A stretch of DNA of 64,000 bases, from contig NZ_JAECMS010000001.1 of NCBI RefSeq assembly GCF_016827595.1, forward strand, positions 186,001 through 250,000. Direction: 5' to 3'. This document shows positions 18,171 through 25,914 of the stretch, one piece after another. Position 1 is the first letter of the stretch. Every line of letters starts with the position of its first letter. The position numbers and the translations under genes are program-made. Source of the stretch: Luteirhabdus pelagi (GTDB taxonomy: Bacteria > Bacteroidota > Bacteroidia > Flavobacteriales > Flavobacteriaceae). Below the pieces are notes generated by a model that saw only the letters and a list, made by a program, of their open reading frames with translations, was not told where the DNA came from and did no database searches.

Positions 18171-19535
18171 CTATTGAAGGGAAAATAATCGTTTAATCCA
18201 CTTTAATTTCGATTTGGTGTAGGGAGGATATTTCAATGGAAGTTCAAACCAATTCGTTTTTTGGAGAATGCTTTTATAATGGGAAAATGCCTTAAATCCA
18301 GCTTCACCATGATAATTTCCCATGCCGCTTTGTCCTACTCCACCAAACGGAAGTTCGCTGTTCGAAATGTGCATGACCGCATCGTTCACAGCCCCACCGC
18401 CAAAGGAAACCTTAGAGAGAATTTCATTTCGTACGCTCTTGTTTTTGGTGAAAACGTAACAGGAAAGTGGTTTGGGAAGTTGTATAACCTTTTCGATAGC
18501 TTCTGAAAGCGACGAATACTTCAATATAGGAAGAATAGGTCCGAAGATTTCCTCTTGCATAACTGTATCAGTGAACGAACAACCGGTCATAAGCGTCGGT
18601 TCAATGAAGCGCTCCTCCCTTTCAACCGTACCACCATAGACAACCTTTTCATAATCGATCATTTTTTGAAGTCGATCCACATTATCCTTATTTATAATTT
18701 GAACGTAGTTCCCATTCTCAATAGAATAGCTTACTTTGTTGATTTCAGCAATACATTTTTCAACAAAATCATCGTGAATCTTTTCATCCACCATAACGTA
18801 ATCTGGCGCAATACAGGTCTGACCCGCATTCAGGAATTTTGCCCAGACCAACCGTTTTACCGTTAATTTCAAATCGCAATCGGCACTGATAAAAGTGGGG
18901 CTTTTTCCACCAAGTTCCAATGTTACAGGCGTTAGGTTTTTAGCGGCTGCTTCATACACGATGGTTCCCACCTTGGGACTACCCGTAAAAAAGATCTTAT
19001 CGAAATCAAGTTTTAACAACTCTGTGGTTTCGGGTACGCCTCCTTCTACTACCTTTAAAAATCCAGGATCGAAATGATTATTGATCAATTTTGCCATGAT
19101 AGCACTGGTATGTTTCGGAAGCTCACTAGGCTTCAGGATAATAGTATTTCCAGCAGCAATGGCCGGCACCAAGGGCGCCAAAGATAACTGATAGGGATAA
19201 TTCCAAGCGCCTATAACCAACGAAACTCCTAAAGGTTCAGAAATGATGTAGCTTTTTCCGGGAAGATTTACCAGACCCGTAGATACCGATTTCCGTTGTG
19301 CCCACGACTTCAGATTATTAATCGCAATCTTTATTTCGTGATATAATAGTACCAGTTCGTTGGTATAGGTTTCGAATTCCGATTTTTTGAAGTCTTTATA
19401 GATTTCTTCATATAAAACCGTCTCATTCTCTTGAAGGAGCGCTTTCAATTCTTTCAATTTTTGAATGCGAAAGGATATAGGACGCGTTTTTCCAGCATTG
19501 AAAAACGAACGTTGTGCTTGAAACAAATCTTGCAT
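18171..19535 (-). CDS. Aldehyde dehydrogenase (class 3-like)
   Basis: A 454-residue NAD(P)-dependent aldehyde dehydrogenase of the short class-3/fatty aldehyde type. Visible signatures are VIGAWNYPYQLSLAPL (cofactor region), IILKPSELPKHT, FFTGSPKVG, VTLELGGKSPTF (general-base Glu) and NAGQTCIAPDY (catalytic Cys). It oxidises aliphatic or aromatic aldehydes to acids in the cytoplasm; the substrate cannot be told. The C-terminal SKLKWIKRLFSLQ is basic and amphipathic. Confidence 0.93.
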   Translation of the reverse strand: MQDLFQAQRSFFNAGKTRPISFRIQKLKELKALLQENETVLYEEIYKDFKKSEFETYTNELVLLYHEIKIAINNLKSWAQRKSVSTGLVNLPGKSYIISEPLGVSLVIGAWNYPYQLSLAPLVPAIAAGNTIILKPSELPKHTSAIMAKLINNHFDPGFLKVVEGGVPETTELLKLDFDKIFFTGSPKVGTIVYEAAAKNLTPVTLELGGKSPTFISADCDLKLTVKRLVWAKFLNAGQTCIAPDYVMVDEKIHDDFVEKCIAEINKVSYSIENGNYVQIINKDNVDRLQKMIDYEKVVYGGTVEREERFIEPTLMTGCSFTDTVMQEEIFGPILPILKYSSLSEAIEKVIQLPKPLSCYVFTKNKSVRNEILSKVSFGGGAVNDAVMHISNSELPFGGVGQSGMGNYHGEAGFKAFSHYKSILQKTNWFELPLKYPPYTKSKLKWIKRLFSLQ

Positions 19536-19602
19536 GAGTAGCTTCTTTTCAGTTGAAAAGTAACGCTTTTAGAAAAGTTAGGTTGTTAAGAAAACAGTAA
19601 AC

Positions 19603-20376
19603 TTAGCCCTTGCTTCTGTTTATGGCCTTATATTCCTCGTAGCATTCACTGATAGCATCGAGTATTTGAAGGTCGTTGGCCGTACGGATGAAGGTTTCGG
19701 AATAGTTACAGTTGTTAAGAATTTCATCTATGTCAACCTTTTCCAATTGCAAAACCGCCATGAGCGTTTCACGATCATATTTACTGGCAAGGAGATTCCG
19801 GATTTCATCATCTTCCTTCATTTTCCGTAGCTTACGCATCTGTTTCGGACGTTTTCCGAAGACATTATAAAGGAAATCGGCAGGATTGAAGATAGCGCTT
19901 AGCACTTTTGTCACAGCGCCTGGCTTCTTGCTACCCCCCTCATAGCCTGAATTTAAGCCCGCAATTCGATAGCGATAATTGTCGTATACGGGAATTATTT
20001 TTGCATCCACTTCAACATAACCGGTCAACTGTACGGGTCGTACCACCACTTCTTCTAAGGCAATCCCAAGCTCTGTCATTTTCACCTTAATATTTCCAAA
20101 CTTGATCCAGTCGTTCGTTACCCGAACCCGAATCGATTTGAAACCTAAATAGCTAAAGTATAAGGTATCGTTAACCTTTGCACGAATCTCGAAATCGCCT
20201 TCCGCATCGGTAGTGGTCCCAATAACTTCATTGAGGTTTACGATATTCACATTTTCCAATGCCTTATCGTTAGCACTGTTCAGCACCTTCCCTTGAATAA
20301 TAGTATCATCCTCCTGTGCCCAAGAAAAAACTGTGAACACAAGCAAGAGTGACGTAAGTAGGTAGGTTTTCATCAT
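19603..20376 (-). CDS. Secreted protein with carboxypeptidase-regulatory-like domain
   Basis: A 257-residue protein with a signal peptide (to SWAQED) followed by a CarboxypepD_reg-like domain (IQGKVLNSANDKALENVNIV, TTDAEGDFEIRAKVNDTLYFSYLGFKS). This is the beta-sandwich seen at the N-terminus of SusC-type receptors, but no plug or barrel follows. The rest is a basic helical region (KRPKQMRKLRKMKEDDEIRN). Probably periplasmic or envelope-associated; exact role unknown. ATG 20373 is an alternative start. Confidence 0.82.
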   Translation of the reverse strand: MMKTYLLTSLLLVFTVFSWAQEDDTIIQGKVLNSANDKALENVNIVNLNEVIGTTTDAEGDFEIRAKVNDTLYFSYLGFKSIRVRVTNDWIKFGNIKVKMTELGIALEEVVVRPVQLTGYVEVDAKIIPVYDNYRYRIAGLNSGYEGGSKKPGAVTKVLSAIFNPADFLYNVFGKRPKQMRKLRKMKEDDEIRNLLASKYDRETLMAVLQLEKVDIDEILNNCNYSETFIRTANDLQILDAISECYEEYKAINRSKG

Positions 20377-20472
20377 AGTAAGGTGCTAAATTACATAAAG
20401 AGACGAGAACTTCGTGCCAAAGTTTCATTTCCTCCGAAAAGATACAGCCAAAAAGTGGGCTATCAAAACAGC

Positions 20473-22260
20473 TTAACGTCTTCTTCTACGGCCGCTCGTT
20501 CCTTTTCCTTTCGGTTTCGAATCCTTGCGTCGGCTTTTTCCCTTAAAGGATGGTTTTCCGCCATCGCGACCACCGCCACCACCACGGTTTCCTCCTTTTC
20601 GGTGTCCTTTCTTATTACCTCTTCCTCTGCCTTTTCCACCGCCACCTTTACGGCGACCTTCCTTGGAAAGTTCAACAGAAATCTTGCGACCATCCAAGAC
20701 GAAATCGCTAAAGATCCCCATAACCAGCTCCGTATGCTTTGCATCGGTGTTGAAGAAAGAGAAACTATCGTGTACATCTACATGAAAGACATCGTCCTGA
20801 CCCAATCCAAGTAAGTCGCGAAGGAAATCCTTCAGACTCTGCCAGTTGAAATCGTCGCGGCTTCCAATATTGATAAAGTACCGAACCTTATCGTCGCTAT
20901 AGCTCTTACCTGAATCCTGACCTGCTGAAGAAGCAGCAACGGCATTTAGGTCCTTTTCGTTTTTATAATAGTTGAAGAATCGCGTAAATTCTACCGAAAA
21001 CACCTTTTTAATCAGTTCTTCCTTGGTAAAGTCTTCCAATACTTCATTTATATTCGGAAGATACGGATCGATCTCATGATTCACCTTAGTATCCTTGATA
21101 CTATTCGCAAGGTGAAAGAGCTGAATCTCGCAAATTTCCATTCCACCAGGAATTTCTTTTTGCTCGAACTTCTTTTGAATTATTTTTTCAATCTGCGAAA
21201 TCTTACGGCGCTCACTCTTCGATACAATTACCATAGAAACCCCTGACTTTCCTGCGCGACCGGTTCGTCCGCTTCGGTGGGTGTAGGTTTCAATTTCATC
21301 TGGTAATTGATAGTTGATAACGTGCGTAATATCGTCTACGTCAATTCCACGCGCGGCCACATCGGTGGCAACCAACATTTGAATCTGACGTGTACGGAAC
21401 GATTTCATCACCAAATCGCGTTGGTTCTGACTTAGGTCACCGTGAATGGCGGCAGCATTGTAGCCATCCTCAATCAATTTTTCTGCAACCTTTTGGGTAT
21501 CGCGCTTGGTTCTACAGAATACCACAGAGAAAATATCTGGATTGGCATCCGCCAACCGCTTCAATGCTAAATAACGATCACGAGCGTTTACAAGATAGTA
21601 TTCGTGCGAAACATTTTCGCTCCCAACGTTTTTGGAACCGATCGTAATTTCGACCGGTGCATTCATGAATTTCTTTGCAATCTTCGAAACCTCTTTCGGC
21701 ATGGTAGCACTAAATAACCAAGTGCTCTTGTCTTTAGGTGTATGCGAAAGGATTTCGGTAATATCTTCGTAGAAGCCCATGTTCAACATTTCATCGGCCT
21801 CATCTAATACGCAATATTCCACTTTTGAAATATCGACCATGCCACGGCCGATCATGTCCTTCATCCGGCCCGGGGTTGCTACTACGATCTGAGCACCTTT
21901 TTTAATTTGTCGTGATTGTTCGCTAATACTAGCGCCACCATAGATGGCTGTTACGTTTAAGCCTTTGTAATGCTTTCCGTAATTGATTAGTTCATTTGTA
22001 ATCTGAAGACACAATTCGCGGGTTGGAGAAAGGATAAGTCCTTGCGTTGTACGACTGTCGACATTAATTTTTTGAAGCATGGGAAACCCAAAAGCTGCGG
22101 TTTTCCCGGTTCCGGTTTGAGCAAGTGAAACGATATCGGTTTCACGGTCCAATAAAATAGGAATAGTTTTTTCCTGTACTTCCGAAGGGGTTTCAAAGCC
22201 CATATCGGTTACTGCCTGAAGGATTTTTTCATCCAGGCCTAATTCTTTAAATGATGCCAT
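20473..22260 (-). CDS. DEAD-box ATP-dependent RNA helicase
   Basis: A DEAD-box helicase of 595 residues from the ATG at 22260 (MASFKELGLDEKIL); an ATG 39 nt upstream lies in the leader and gives no family match. Motifs in order: Q motif GFETPSEVQEKTIP, Walker A AQTGTGKTAA, PTRELCLQ, VATPGRMKD, DEAD in VLDEADEMLNMGF, SATMP, and ATDVAARGIDVDD with HRSGRTGRAGKSG. After the core comes a DbpA-type RNA-binding domain (YFINIGSRDDFNWQSLKDFL), then a very basic Gly/Lys/Arg tail of about 60 residues. Such enzymes (DeaD/CsdA-like) unwind structured RNA in ribosome assembly and cold adaptation. A ~100-nt leader with a hairpin precedes it. Confidence 0.93.
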   Translation of the reverse strand: MASFKELGLDEKILQAVTDMGFETPSEVQEKTIPILLDRETDIVSLAQTGTGKTAAFGFPMLQKINVDSRTTQGLILSPTRELCLQITNELINYGKHYKGLNVTAIYGGASISEQSRQIKKGAQIVVATPGRMKDMIGRGMVDISKVEYCVLDEADEMLNMGFYEDITEILSHTPKDKSTWLFSATMPKEVSKIAKKFMNAPVEITIGSKNVGSENVSHEYYLVNARDRYLALKRLADANPDIFSVVFCRTKRDTQKVAEKLIEDGYNAAAIHGDLSQNQRDLVMKSFRTRQIQMLVATDVAARGIDVDDITHVINYQLPDEIETYTHRSGRTGRAGKSGVSMVIVSKSERRKISQIEKIIQKKFEQKEIPGGMEICEIQLFHLANSIKDTKVNHEIDPYLPNINEVLEDFTKEELIKKVFSVEFTRFFNYYKNEKDLNAVAASSAGQDSGKSYSDDKVRYFINIGSRDDFNWQSLKDFLRDLLGLGQDDVFHVDVHDSFSFFNTDAKHTELVMGIFSDFVLDGRKISVELSKEGRRKGGGGKGRGRGNKKGHRKGGNRGGGGGRDGGKPSFKGKSRRKDSKPKGKGTSGRRRRR

Positions 22261-22375
22261 AAAATGGTTTAAAATGTAATTGGTGTTGTTGGGAAGCATG
22301 CGACGTTTTAAACCTAGGCTTCATTTTCAACACCTTAGTCCCCACCCTGGGGATTTTTTCAAGGCGGCAAAGATA
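22261..22375 (-). promoter_or_regulatory. Promoter and structured 5' leader of the DEAD-box helicase gene
   Basis: A TATCTTTG -7 box on the minus strand at 22368-22375 predicts a transcript start near 22362 and a leader of about 100 nt. Just inside lies a hairpin at about 22338-22352 (TCCCC and GGGGA arms, loop ACCCT) next to an A/T run. Long structured leaders occur on cold-shock helicase mRNAs in other bacteria; a regulatory role here is inference. Confidence 0.45.
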
Positions 22376-22436
22376 CTGTTTTATTTTCGATTATAGATAT
22401 GATAGCGAGGGTTATATTTTTAAGATAAAAAAGCTG

Positions 22437-22541
22437 AGAGTCCAGAGTTCAGAGTTCAGAGTTCAGAGTTCAGAGTTCAGAGTTCAGAGTTCAGAGTTCA
22501 GAATTGAGAATGGAGAATTCGGAATGGAGAATTGAGAAAAG
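22437..22541. repeat. 7-bp tandem repeat array A (AGAGTTC)
   Basis: Fifteen units in unbroken 7-nt phase: one AGAGTCC, eight perfect AGAGTTC (22444-22499), then six degenerate units (AGAATTG, AGAATGG, AGAATTC and similar). Intergenic, non-coding. Confidence 0.95.
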
Positions 22542-22651
22542 TGAAAAAAAAGAATAATGTACAAAGCCATCAAAATCCAATAAGCCGCAATGCTTAGTGG
22601 TCAAAAAACGCCTATGGGCTATTGACTTAAGACTATCTACCACATCAAGGT
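22542..22651. other. Unassigned spacer between repeat arrays A and B
   Basis: About 110 nt, A-rich at first, then mixed sequence. No gene, promoter box or strong hairpin was seen. Together with arrays A-C it makes up the gene-free stretch between the DEAD helicase leader and rdgB. Confidence 0.4.
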
Positions 22652-22756
22652 TTGGAAGTTGGAAGTTGGGTGTTGGACGGTAGAATTTGAGATTTGGAAT
22701 TTGAGATTTGGTGCTTGGTGCTTGGTTCTTGGTTCTTGGTTCTTGGTTCTTGGTTC
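22652..22756. repeat. 7-bp tandem repeat array B (TTGGTTC and variants)
   Basis: Fifteen consecutive units in strict 7-nt phase: TTGGAAG twice, TTGGGTG, TTGGACG, GTAGAAT, TTGAGAT, TTGGAAT, TTGAGAT, TTGGTGC twice, then five perfect TTGGTTC (22722-22756). Different unit from arrays A and C but the same period. Confidence 0.95.
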
Positions 22757-22770
22757 TTAAAGATTTTATA

Positions 22771-22951
22771 CTATCACTACTCACCCGCCCGAACGTACCG
22801 GCAGGAATTAGGTCATGCGGCCGTTCGGTACGGGCGGGCTACTCACTGCTCACTACTCACTGCTCACTACTCACTACTCACTACTCACTACTCACTACTC
22901 ACTACTCACTACTCACTACTCACTACTCACTACTCACTACCCACCGTTCAC
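22771..22951. repeat. 7-bp tandem repeat array C (TACTCAC), split by a GC-rich element
   Basis: TACTCAC units before (22771-22784) and after (22840-22951) a GC-rich inverted repeat. The right part has alternating TACTCAC/TGCTCAC, then ten perfect TACTCAC (22868-22937), then TACCCAC and CGTTCAC. The right end overlaps the last codons and stop of rdgB. Confidence 0.95.
22784..22838. repeat. GC-rich inverted repeat inside array C
   Basis: CCCGCCCG (22784-22791) and CGGGCGGG (22831-22838) are perfect inverted arms. Inside them AACGTACCG and the CGTTCGGTA side are permuted relatives, enclosing a short unpaired middle. It is far more GC-rich than its surroundings and interrupts the 7-nt phase of array C, so it looks like a small REP-like or miniature element inserted in the array. 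Confidence 0.7.
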
Positions 22952-23522
22952 TATTTTTTAAATACTCCACCAAATACCGAAGTGCCTTCCCACGATGACC
23001 AATTTTGCCCTTTTCAGCTAATGTCATTTCTGCGAATGTCTTATCAGAACCTTTCGGTTGAAAGATAGGATCGTATCCAAAACCTTCTTCGCCTCTAGGC
23101 TCCTCGGTAATTTTACCATCACAAATGCCTTCAAAAAGCGTATCCACTTCATTAATGGTTAAGGCAAATACCGTTTTAAACCGCGCTGAACGATCTTCGG
23201 TATCGGCAAGCTTCTCCAATACTTTTTTCATATTCGCCTCGGAGCTTCTTTCTTCACCTGCATACCGCGCACTATAAACGCCTGGCTCGCCGTTCAAGGC
23301 AGTAATCTCTAATCCCGTATCGTCAGCAAAACAATTATAGCCATAGTGGTCACGGACAAAATTTGCCTTTATCGCTGCATTCCCTTCAATGGTTTCGGCG
23401 GTTTCAGCAATGTCGTCATGGCAATCGATGTCCTCCAAGCTCAACAATTCGATATAGGAAGGCATCAAAGCCCTAACCTCTTTCAGCTTGTTCTTATTGT
23501 GGGTTGCAAAAACGAGTTTCAT
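22923..23522 (-). CDS. rdgB: Non-canonical purine NTP pyrophosphatase (RdgB/HAM1)
   Basis: Removes dITP, XTP and similar damaged purine nucleotides by hydrolysis to the monophosphate and pyrophosphate. Family motifs: LVFATHNKNKLKEVRAL at the start, CFADDTGLEITALNGEPGVYSARYAG, GEEGFGYDPIFQP, and KIGHRGKALRYLVEYL near the end. The final ten residues (NSERWVVSSE) and the TAG stop are encoded by repeat array C, so the natural 3' end seems to have been replaced or extended by repeats. First metabolic gene downstream of VOC/SRPBCC/trmH on the same strand. Confidence 0.93.
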   Translation of the reverse strand: MKLVFATHNKNKLKEVRALMPSYIELLSLEDIDCHDDIAETAETIEGNAAIKANFVRDHYGYNCFADDTGLEITALNGEPGVYSARYAGEERSSEANMKKVLEKLADTEDRSARFKTVFALTINEVDTLFEGICDGKITEEPRGEEGFGYDPIFQPKGSDKTFAEMTLAEKGKIGHRGKALRYLVEYLKNSERWVVSSE

Positions 23523-23561
23523 AGCGGTGATTTAGAACTAGCGAAGGTACGCGTTTTCCGC

Positions 23562-23939
23562 TTAGTTCGTAGCATGTAATGCTACTCTATTTCCTTCCGA
23601 ATCGATAAAAACACCCATATAGCCATGCTCGTCGGAAATCTTGGTCTTCGGTTGATAAATCTTACCTCCGGCCGCTTCAACTCTGTCCAATTCGTCGCTG
23701 ATATTGGCCGAATGAAAATACACCATCGTTCCTTCCTGACTCGGAATATAGCTTTCCTGCTGAACCAAGGTCCCGGTAGCTCCAGGTGAATTCATATCGC
23801 CACTCGGAAACCAGCCCATCAGAAAGCCGCCAAAATCGACGCGTTTGATTTCAAATTGAAAGACGTCCTCATAAAATTTTTGTGCCCGATCCATATCGGA
23901 GACCGGGATTTCAATCCAAACAAAAGGGTTTTGTGCCAT
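23562..23939 (-). CDS. VOC (glyoxalase/bleomycin-resistance) family protein
   Basis: 125 residues with two beta-alpha-beta-beta-beta units: FVWIEIPVSDMDRAQKFYEDVF and, later, GGKIYQPKTKISDEHGYMGVFIDSEGNRVALH. The VOC fold is shared by glyoxalases, dioxygenases and resistance proteins. His/Glu metal ligands are only partly evident, so a catalytic function is not claimed. Tightly placed between rdgB and the SRPBCC gene. Confidence 0.88.
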   Translation of the reverse strand: MAQNPFVWIEIPVSDMDRAQKFYEDVFQFEIKRVDFGGFLMGWFPSGDMNSPGATGTLVQQESYIPSQEGTMVYFHSANISDELDRVEAAGGKIYQPKTKISDEHGYMGVFIDSEGNRVALHATN

Positions 23940-23959
23940 ATTAGTATGTAATTAATTGA

Positions 23960-24490
23960 TTATGTGTTTTCCATTACCAGTTTTAAATCGTGAAGGCCTT
24001 CTTCAAAATCCTTCCCCACCATCTTGTCCATACTCATAAAGAGCATCATGACGTTCATCGGTGGTTTATGTTTTCCATGAAAGCCCCAAGTGACCTCCGT
24101 CTTGGAAGGTTCTACTTCACGAAGAACGAAATAGCCTGTATTGACGCTTTTGAAAGGCTTAAAAAAACGTATCTCATTTTCGATACGTTCGTTGGGAAGT
24201 ATCAATTTAATTTCCTGTTCTCCCGCCCCTACTTGCTTGTGGTTACTATCCCAACGCGAAACAAATCCCACGTTTCCGTCTTCACCATCAAATTCACGAT
24301 GCATATCGGGATCGCGTTTCATCCAAGGCGACCATTCATCTTGATTCTTGATATATTTTAGATAGTCGAAAACGGTTTTTTTATCGCGATTGATAATCAT
24401 ACTTCGATTCACATCAAACTTCTTTGGTGCGACAAGCGAGAGTATTATTAGAAGAACAATAATTCCGATTAAGATGTATAAAAAAATCAT
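23960..24490 (-). CDS. SRPBCC family protein with N-terminal membrane anchor
   Basis: 176 residues. A hydrophobic N-terminal helix (FLYILIGIIVLLIILSLV) is followed by a START/Bet v1-like domain: VNRSMIINRDKKTVFDYLKYIKNQDEWSPWMKRD at its start and the long C-terminal helix ending MDKMVGKDFEEGLHDLKLVME. Such proteins bind hydrophobic ligands; the ligand is unknown. Same strand and close to trmH and the VOC gene. Confidence 0.88.
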   Translation of the reverse strand: MIFLYILIGIIVLLIILSLVAPKKFDVNRSMIINRDKKTVFDYLKYIKNQDEWSPWMKRDPDMHREFDGEDGNVGFVSRWDSNHKQVGAGEQEIKLILPNERIENEIRFFKPFKSVNTGYFVLREVEPSKTEVTWGFHGKHKPPMNVMMLFMSMDKMVGKDFEEGLHDLKLVMENT

Positions 24491-24534
24491 TTAGGTTGGT
24501 TTTTAATGAAGCGCTAACGCTCCAACCTTTGAAG

Positions 24535-25194
24535 TTACGATTTTTTTTCTTCATTAAAACGCTGAATGATAGCGTCGGAGCTTTTGATGGTTTTTTTCAT
24601 CCACTCCATTTCTATAGCTTGTTTTTCTGCTGAAGAAAGCTGCCAATCGACATCCAATTGTCGTATTTTGGTAACCAGATGCTGAAGGATAATAGCAGCC
24701 GAAACGGAAATATTCAAACTTTCGGTGAAGCCATACATCGGAATCTTCAAAAAACCGTCCGCCCGTCGCATTACCTGATCACTCAAGCCATCGCTCTCCT
24801 TTCCGAAGAAAAAAGCACTCTTTTTGGTTGCATCAAATTCGTGAAGCAGTTGCGAGTCATTATGTGGAGTCGTCGCGATTATCTGATAGCCTTGCTCCTC
24901 TAATCGGTCCATACAGTTTCCTATAGCGTCGTACCGATGCAAACTGACCCATTTTTGGGCACCCATGGCGATTTCCTTATCGACACGCTTTCCCTTCAAC
25001 TCCTCCACCACATGCAAATCCTGAATGCCAAATACATCGCAGGTACGCATCACCGCACTAGTGTTGTGTAATTGGTACACATCCTCGGTAGCAACGGTAA
25101 AATGACGGGTACGCTTGTTCAACACTTCCTGAAAAAGTGCTTTTCTACGGTCGGTCAAATAGGTTTGTAAGTATTGAAAAAGTTGCTGATCCAA
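24535..25194 (-). CDS. trmH: tRNA 2'-O-methyltransferase, TrmH (SpoU) family
   Basis: 219 residues. SPOUT-class methyltransferase with HNTSAVMRTCDVFG (motif 1), FFFGKESDGLS (motif 2) and IPMYGFTESLNISVSAAIIL (motif 3), plus the TrmH C-terminal extension. TrmH methylates the 2'-O of G18 in the tRNA D-loop. The ordering and length fit TrmH rather than the longer RlmB type. Divergent from the sirtuin gene across 46 nt. Confidence 0.88.
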   Translation of the reverse strand: MDQQLFQYLQTYLTDRRKALFQEVLNKRTRHFTVATEDVYQLHNTSAVMRTCDVFGIQDLHVVEELKGKRVDKEIAMGAQKWVSLHRYDAIGNCMDRLEEQGYQIIATTPHNDSQLLHEFDATKKSAFFFGKESDGLSDQVMRRADGFLKIPMYGFTESLNISVSAAIILQHLVTKIRQLDVDWQLSSAEKQAIEMEWMKKTIKSSDAIIQRFNEEKKS

Positions 25195-25240
25195 AGGAAA
25201 TGGGTATTTTTAGATGACGAAGATATAAAAAAAGCATTTG

Positions 25241-25912
25241 ATGAAAATTGCAGTCCTAACAGGTGCAGGCGTAAGTGCCGAAAGCGGAATAAAGACCTTT
25301 CGCGATAGTAATGGTTTATGGGAAAACCATGATATTATGGAAGTTGCTTCTCCCCAGGGTTTTGCTAAAAATCCAGAACTAGTACTCGACTTCTATAATA
25401 AACGAAGAAAACAATTGAAGGAGGTCGACCCCAATCCGGCGCATCATGCAATTGCCGATTTGGAGCAGGAGCACGAAGTGGTAGTCATTACCCAAAATGT
25501 TGATGACCTTCATGAACGGGCAGGAAGTTCAAAAGTGATCCATCTTCATGGGGAATTGAAGAAGGTGCGTAGTACCTTTGATGAAGACCTCATTTTTGAT
25601 TGGGAAGACGATTTGAACATTGGCGATTTCTGCGAGCATAATCAGCAACTTCGTCCGCATATTGTTTGGTTTGGTGAAATGGTGCCTATGATGGAAGTCG
25701 CCATGCAAGAAGTGGCCAGTTGTGAAGCCTTAGTCATTGTGGGAACCTCGATGCAGGTATATCCGGCTGCAGGTTTAAAAGAGTTTGCACCACCGCATGC
25801 CCCGATCTATTTTGTAGATCCGAACCCTTCCATTTATCCTTCACAGCGAATAAAAGTGTTTGCTGAAAACGCTTCCACAGGCGTTCCAAAAGTGGTCGAA
25901 CAACTAAAGTAA
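25241..25912 (+). CDS. NAD-dependent protein deacylase (sirtuin) lacking zinc cysteines
   Basis: 223 residues from the ATG at 25241 (an in-frame TTG precedes it directly). NAD-binding motifs GAGVSAESGIKTFRD, TQNVDDLHERAG and the catalytic His106 in HLHGEL are intact, as is VIVGTSMQVYPAAGL. The usual four-cysteine zinc module is missing: between HGEL and the conserved RPHIVWFGE only one Cys is present (GDFCEHN), so no CxxC pairs. It should still remove acyl groups from lysines using NAD if the fold is stable. Its stop is 2 nt before the next gene. Confidence 0.88.
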   Translation: MKIAVLTGAGVSAESGIKTFRDSNGLWENHDIMEVASPQGFAKNPELVLDFYNKRRKQLKEVDPNPAHHAIADLEQEHEVVVITQNVDDLHERAGSSKVIHLHGELKKVRSTFDEDLIFDWEDDLNIGDFCEHNQQLRPHIVWFGEMVPMMEVAMQEVASCEALVIVGTSMQVYPAAGLKEFAPPHAPIYFVDPNPSIYPSQRIKVFAENASTGVPKVVEQLK

Positions 25913-25914
25913 AA

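Noticed and set aside
20383-20814. Plus-strand reading frame with a Ser/Thr-rich translation across the helicase tail.
   Set aside because: It is antisense to the Lys/Gly/Arg-rich C-terminus of the helicase, whose composition keeps the opposite strand open.
22437-22951. A CRISPR array.
   Set aside because: Units are 7 nt with no spacers, and no cas genes are near.
22491-23068. Open frames across the heptamer region on both strands (repetitive HYSLLTT-type and QEPRTKN-type peptides).
   Set aside because: The peptides are translations of 7-nt repeats, which stay open in several frames; they overlap rdgB and have no start signals or family match.
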